Source of the DNA: Pseudomonadota bacterium
GTDB taxonomy: Bacteria > Pseudomonadota > Alphaproteobacteria > Rhizobiales > Rhizobiaceae
Assembly (NCBI GenBank): GCA_023416545.1
Contig: JAEZHO010000233.1
Span: forward strand, 1 to 6,694
Length of the DNA stretch: 6,694 bases
Direction: 5' to 3'
In this document: in pieces, positions 5,654 to 6,694 of the stretch
Layout of the letters: each line of letters begins with the position of its first letter
Position numbering within the stretch: position 1 is the stretch's first letter
Notes under the pieces: model-generated
Databases searched by the model: none
Seen by the model: the letters and a program-made list of their open reading frames with translations, nothing else
What the model was told of the DNA's origin: nothing
Translations under genes and position numbers: made by a program

Positions 5654-5798
5654 TAGCCTTGCTGGTCGAAGCGACTCAGGTCCGGGCAGGGATTGCCACC
5701 CTTCGGCGGGCCGTGCGTTTCCTTTTCATCTTCCATGCGATCCGGTAGACCGGTGAGCAAAACCGCCTAAGGGCCGAACCGAGCCGACGGGGATAAAA

Positions 5799-6694
5799 TT
5801 GCAGACCATATCGAGACGAGTTCCTATCGCCTTCGCATTCCTGTCGGGTGTCGCGACGCTCTGCGCGACGACATCGCCGGCCCAGGCGATCACCCTGCTG
5901 GATATCCTGAGGGGCGGCCCCGGCAATCGCGCTCCCCTTCAGGACGATCGTCAGCCTCGCGGAGAGCCCAGGGAACGTCTCGCGGACCCGCAGCCGTTGC
6001 CGAAGATTTCGGCGCCGAAATATCACGTCTACAAGCCGGATGCCCTTCGCGCGGTCCGGACCGCCGGCTTCTCGGTCGCCGCCGGAACCGACGCCAGCCC
6101 GTTCGCCGGCGTGACGGTGTCCGCACCCGCCGACGTGGCCGCTGCGATGGAGACCTTCTACGGAAAGAACTCCATGCCGCTCTGGGTCTCGGACGGAGAC
6201 GTCAACGCCAAGGCGAGGGCGGTTCTCGACCTTTTCGAACGTGCCGGCGAATTCGGGCTCGATCCGGCGGACTATCGCCTCGCGGTGCCGGAACTCCTGA
6301 CGGCAAGCACGCAGCCGGTTTCCGACACGATGTCGGACGGCCCAGTCGACGGTGCGGGAGACGATCACAGCCGGTCGCTGATGCAGTTCGAGCTCAAGAT
6401 GTCGGCAAAGGTCCTGAGCTTCGCCCAGGACATGGTGCGCGGGCGCATCGATCCGAACCGGATCTCGGAATACCACGACTTCAAGCGCAAGGACGTGAAG
6501 CTCGCCTTCGTCCTGCCATTCGCCCGGGCGGAGGCGGATCCGGCCGGATATCTTGAAAGCCTCGCGCCGCAGAGCCCGCATTTCCTGGCGCTGAAGGCCG
6601 AGCTTTCGCGCCTCAAGGCCAAGGTTTCGGACCAGGGCGAGCGAATTGCGCTTCCCGACGACCTGCTGCTCAAGCCCGGCGCGGCGAACCCCGC
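5799..6694 (+). CDS. Secreted L,D-transpeptidase, N-terminal part (cut by window edge)
   Basis: There are 298 complete codons and the frame runs off the right edge. Residues 1-30 are a Sec signal peptide: basic start (QTISRR), hydrophobic core and AQA cleavage site before ITLLDILRGG, so the protein acts in the periplasm. A proline-rich linker with many charged residues follows (about 40-75). Then FYGKNSMPLWVSDGD (120-134), FGLDPADYRLAVP (152-164) and the helical block LMQFELKMSAKVLSF to ISEYHDF (194-228) match the scaffold domain of LdtD/YcbB-type enzymes. These make 3-3 cross-links in peptidoglycan, which are abundant in rhizobia. The catalytic YkuD domain with its Cys must lie beyond the edge. 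The start is TTG 5799: no in-frame ATG or GTG exists between the stop at 5754 and the mature domain, and a GGGG (5789-5792) lies 6 bases upstream. The rare start and weak site suggest low translation. Confidence 0.85.
   Translation, partial: MQTISRRVPIAFAFLSGVATLCATTSPAQAITLLDILRGGPGNRAPLQDDRQPRGEPRERLADPQPLPKISAPKYHVYKPDALRAVRTAGFSVAAGTDASPFAGVTVSAPADVAAAMETFYGKNSMPLWVSDGDVNAKARAVLDLFERAGEFGLDPADYRLAVPELLTASTQPVSDTMSDGPVDGAGDDHSRSLMQFELKMSAKVLSFAQDMVRGRIDPNRISEYHDFKRKDVKLAFVLPFARAEADPAGYLESLAPQSPHFLALKAELSRLKAKVSDQGERIALPDDLLLKPGAANP

Larger units (their letters stand above)
5420..5798. other. Gene-poor region between fumC and the L,D-transpeptidase gene
   Basis: This is a divergent intergenic stretch of about 380 bases. 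The left part should hold the fumC promoter. An AT-rich island at 5624-5656 contains a CtrA-like box. A 40-codon frame from ATG 5626 to TAG 5748 (starting MNKNLTNDLLALL) has AGGG 8 bases upstream, but I recognise nothing in it and regard it as unproven. A longer frame from TTG 5497 in the same phase looks like noise. No tRNA, small RNA or strong terminator is visible. Confidence 0.6.

Noticed and set aside
5497..5748. 83-codon plus-strand frame from TTG 5497
   Set aside because: No ribosome binding site at the TTG, an Arg/Gly-rich first half, and no recognisable motif. Only the inner 40-codon part is kept as a weak observation.
5676..6581. Minus-strand frame of 301 codons across the right end
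   Set aside because: It is antisense to the L,D-transpeptidase frame, which has a signal peptide and recognisable scaffold motifs. The minus-strand protein is rich in Arg and Gly, low in recognisable motifs, and typical of high-GC shadow frames.

Overview
The window looks like chromosomal DNA from a high-GC alphaproteobacterium of the order Hyphomicrobiales (rhizobia), most likely Rhizobiaceae (Rhizobium, Ensifer, Agrobacterium or Shinella type). This rests on the protein styles: the MoaA N-terminus, an AITLLDILRG-type L,D-transpeptidase start, a soluble diguanylate cyclase with a helical N-terminal half, and FumC. It also rests on CTTGAC-like -35 boxes. The species call is an inference; no rRNA or other marker is present.

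Layout from left to right. (1) The 5' end of moaA on the minus strand (cut by the window edge) is divergent from a DUF971 gene on the plus strand. (2) Next is a self-contained block: a MarR-type repressor on the minus strand, divergent from an alpha/beta hydrolase and a PPOX-type flavoprotein on the plus strand. The 48-base divergent gap and the start of marR hold two tandem 16-base operator-like sites spaced exactly 20 bases apart. Convergent gene ends bound this block on both sides (DUF971/marR and PPOX/diguanylate cyclase). (3) A soluble GGEEF diguanylate cyclase and class II fumarase fumC both lie on the minus strand, separated by a perfect 13-bp hairpin that probably ends fumC transcription. 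(4) A gene-poor stretch of about 380 bases follows, with a CtrA-like box. It leads into a secreted L,D-transpeptidase gene that starts with TTG and runs off the right edge.

How the genes fit together. moaA (molybdenum cofactor synthesis), fumC (TCA cycle) and the L,D-transpeptidase (cell wall) are housekeeping functions. The MarR/hydrolase/PPOX block reads as a small inducible module: the repressor would sit on the tandem operators and control both itself and the two enzymes. Its inducer and substrates cannot be read from the sequence. Between the two enzymes lies a 22-codon reading frame with a strong ribosome binding site. A one-base frame change would turn it into a textbook lipoprotein signal, so it may be the relic of a small lipoprotein gene.

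I see no mobile element, CRISPR array, tRNA, rRNA, toxin-antitoxin pair or phage gene. Nothing here is clearly a new biological system. The MarR-controlled enzyme pair is the only candidate that seems worth following.
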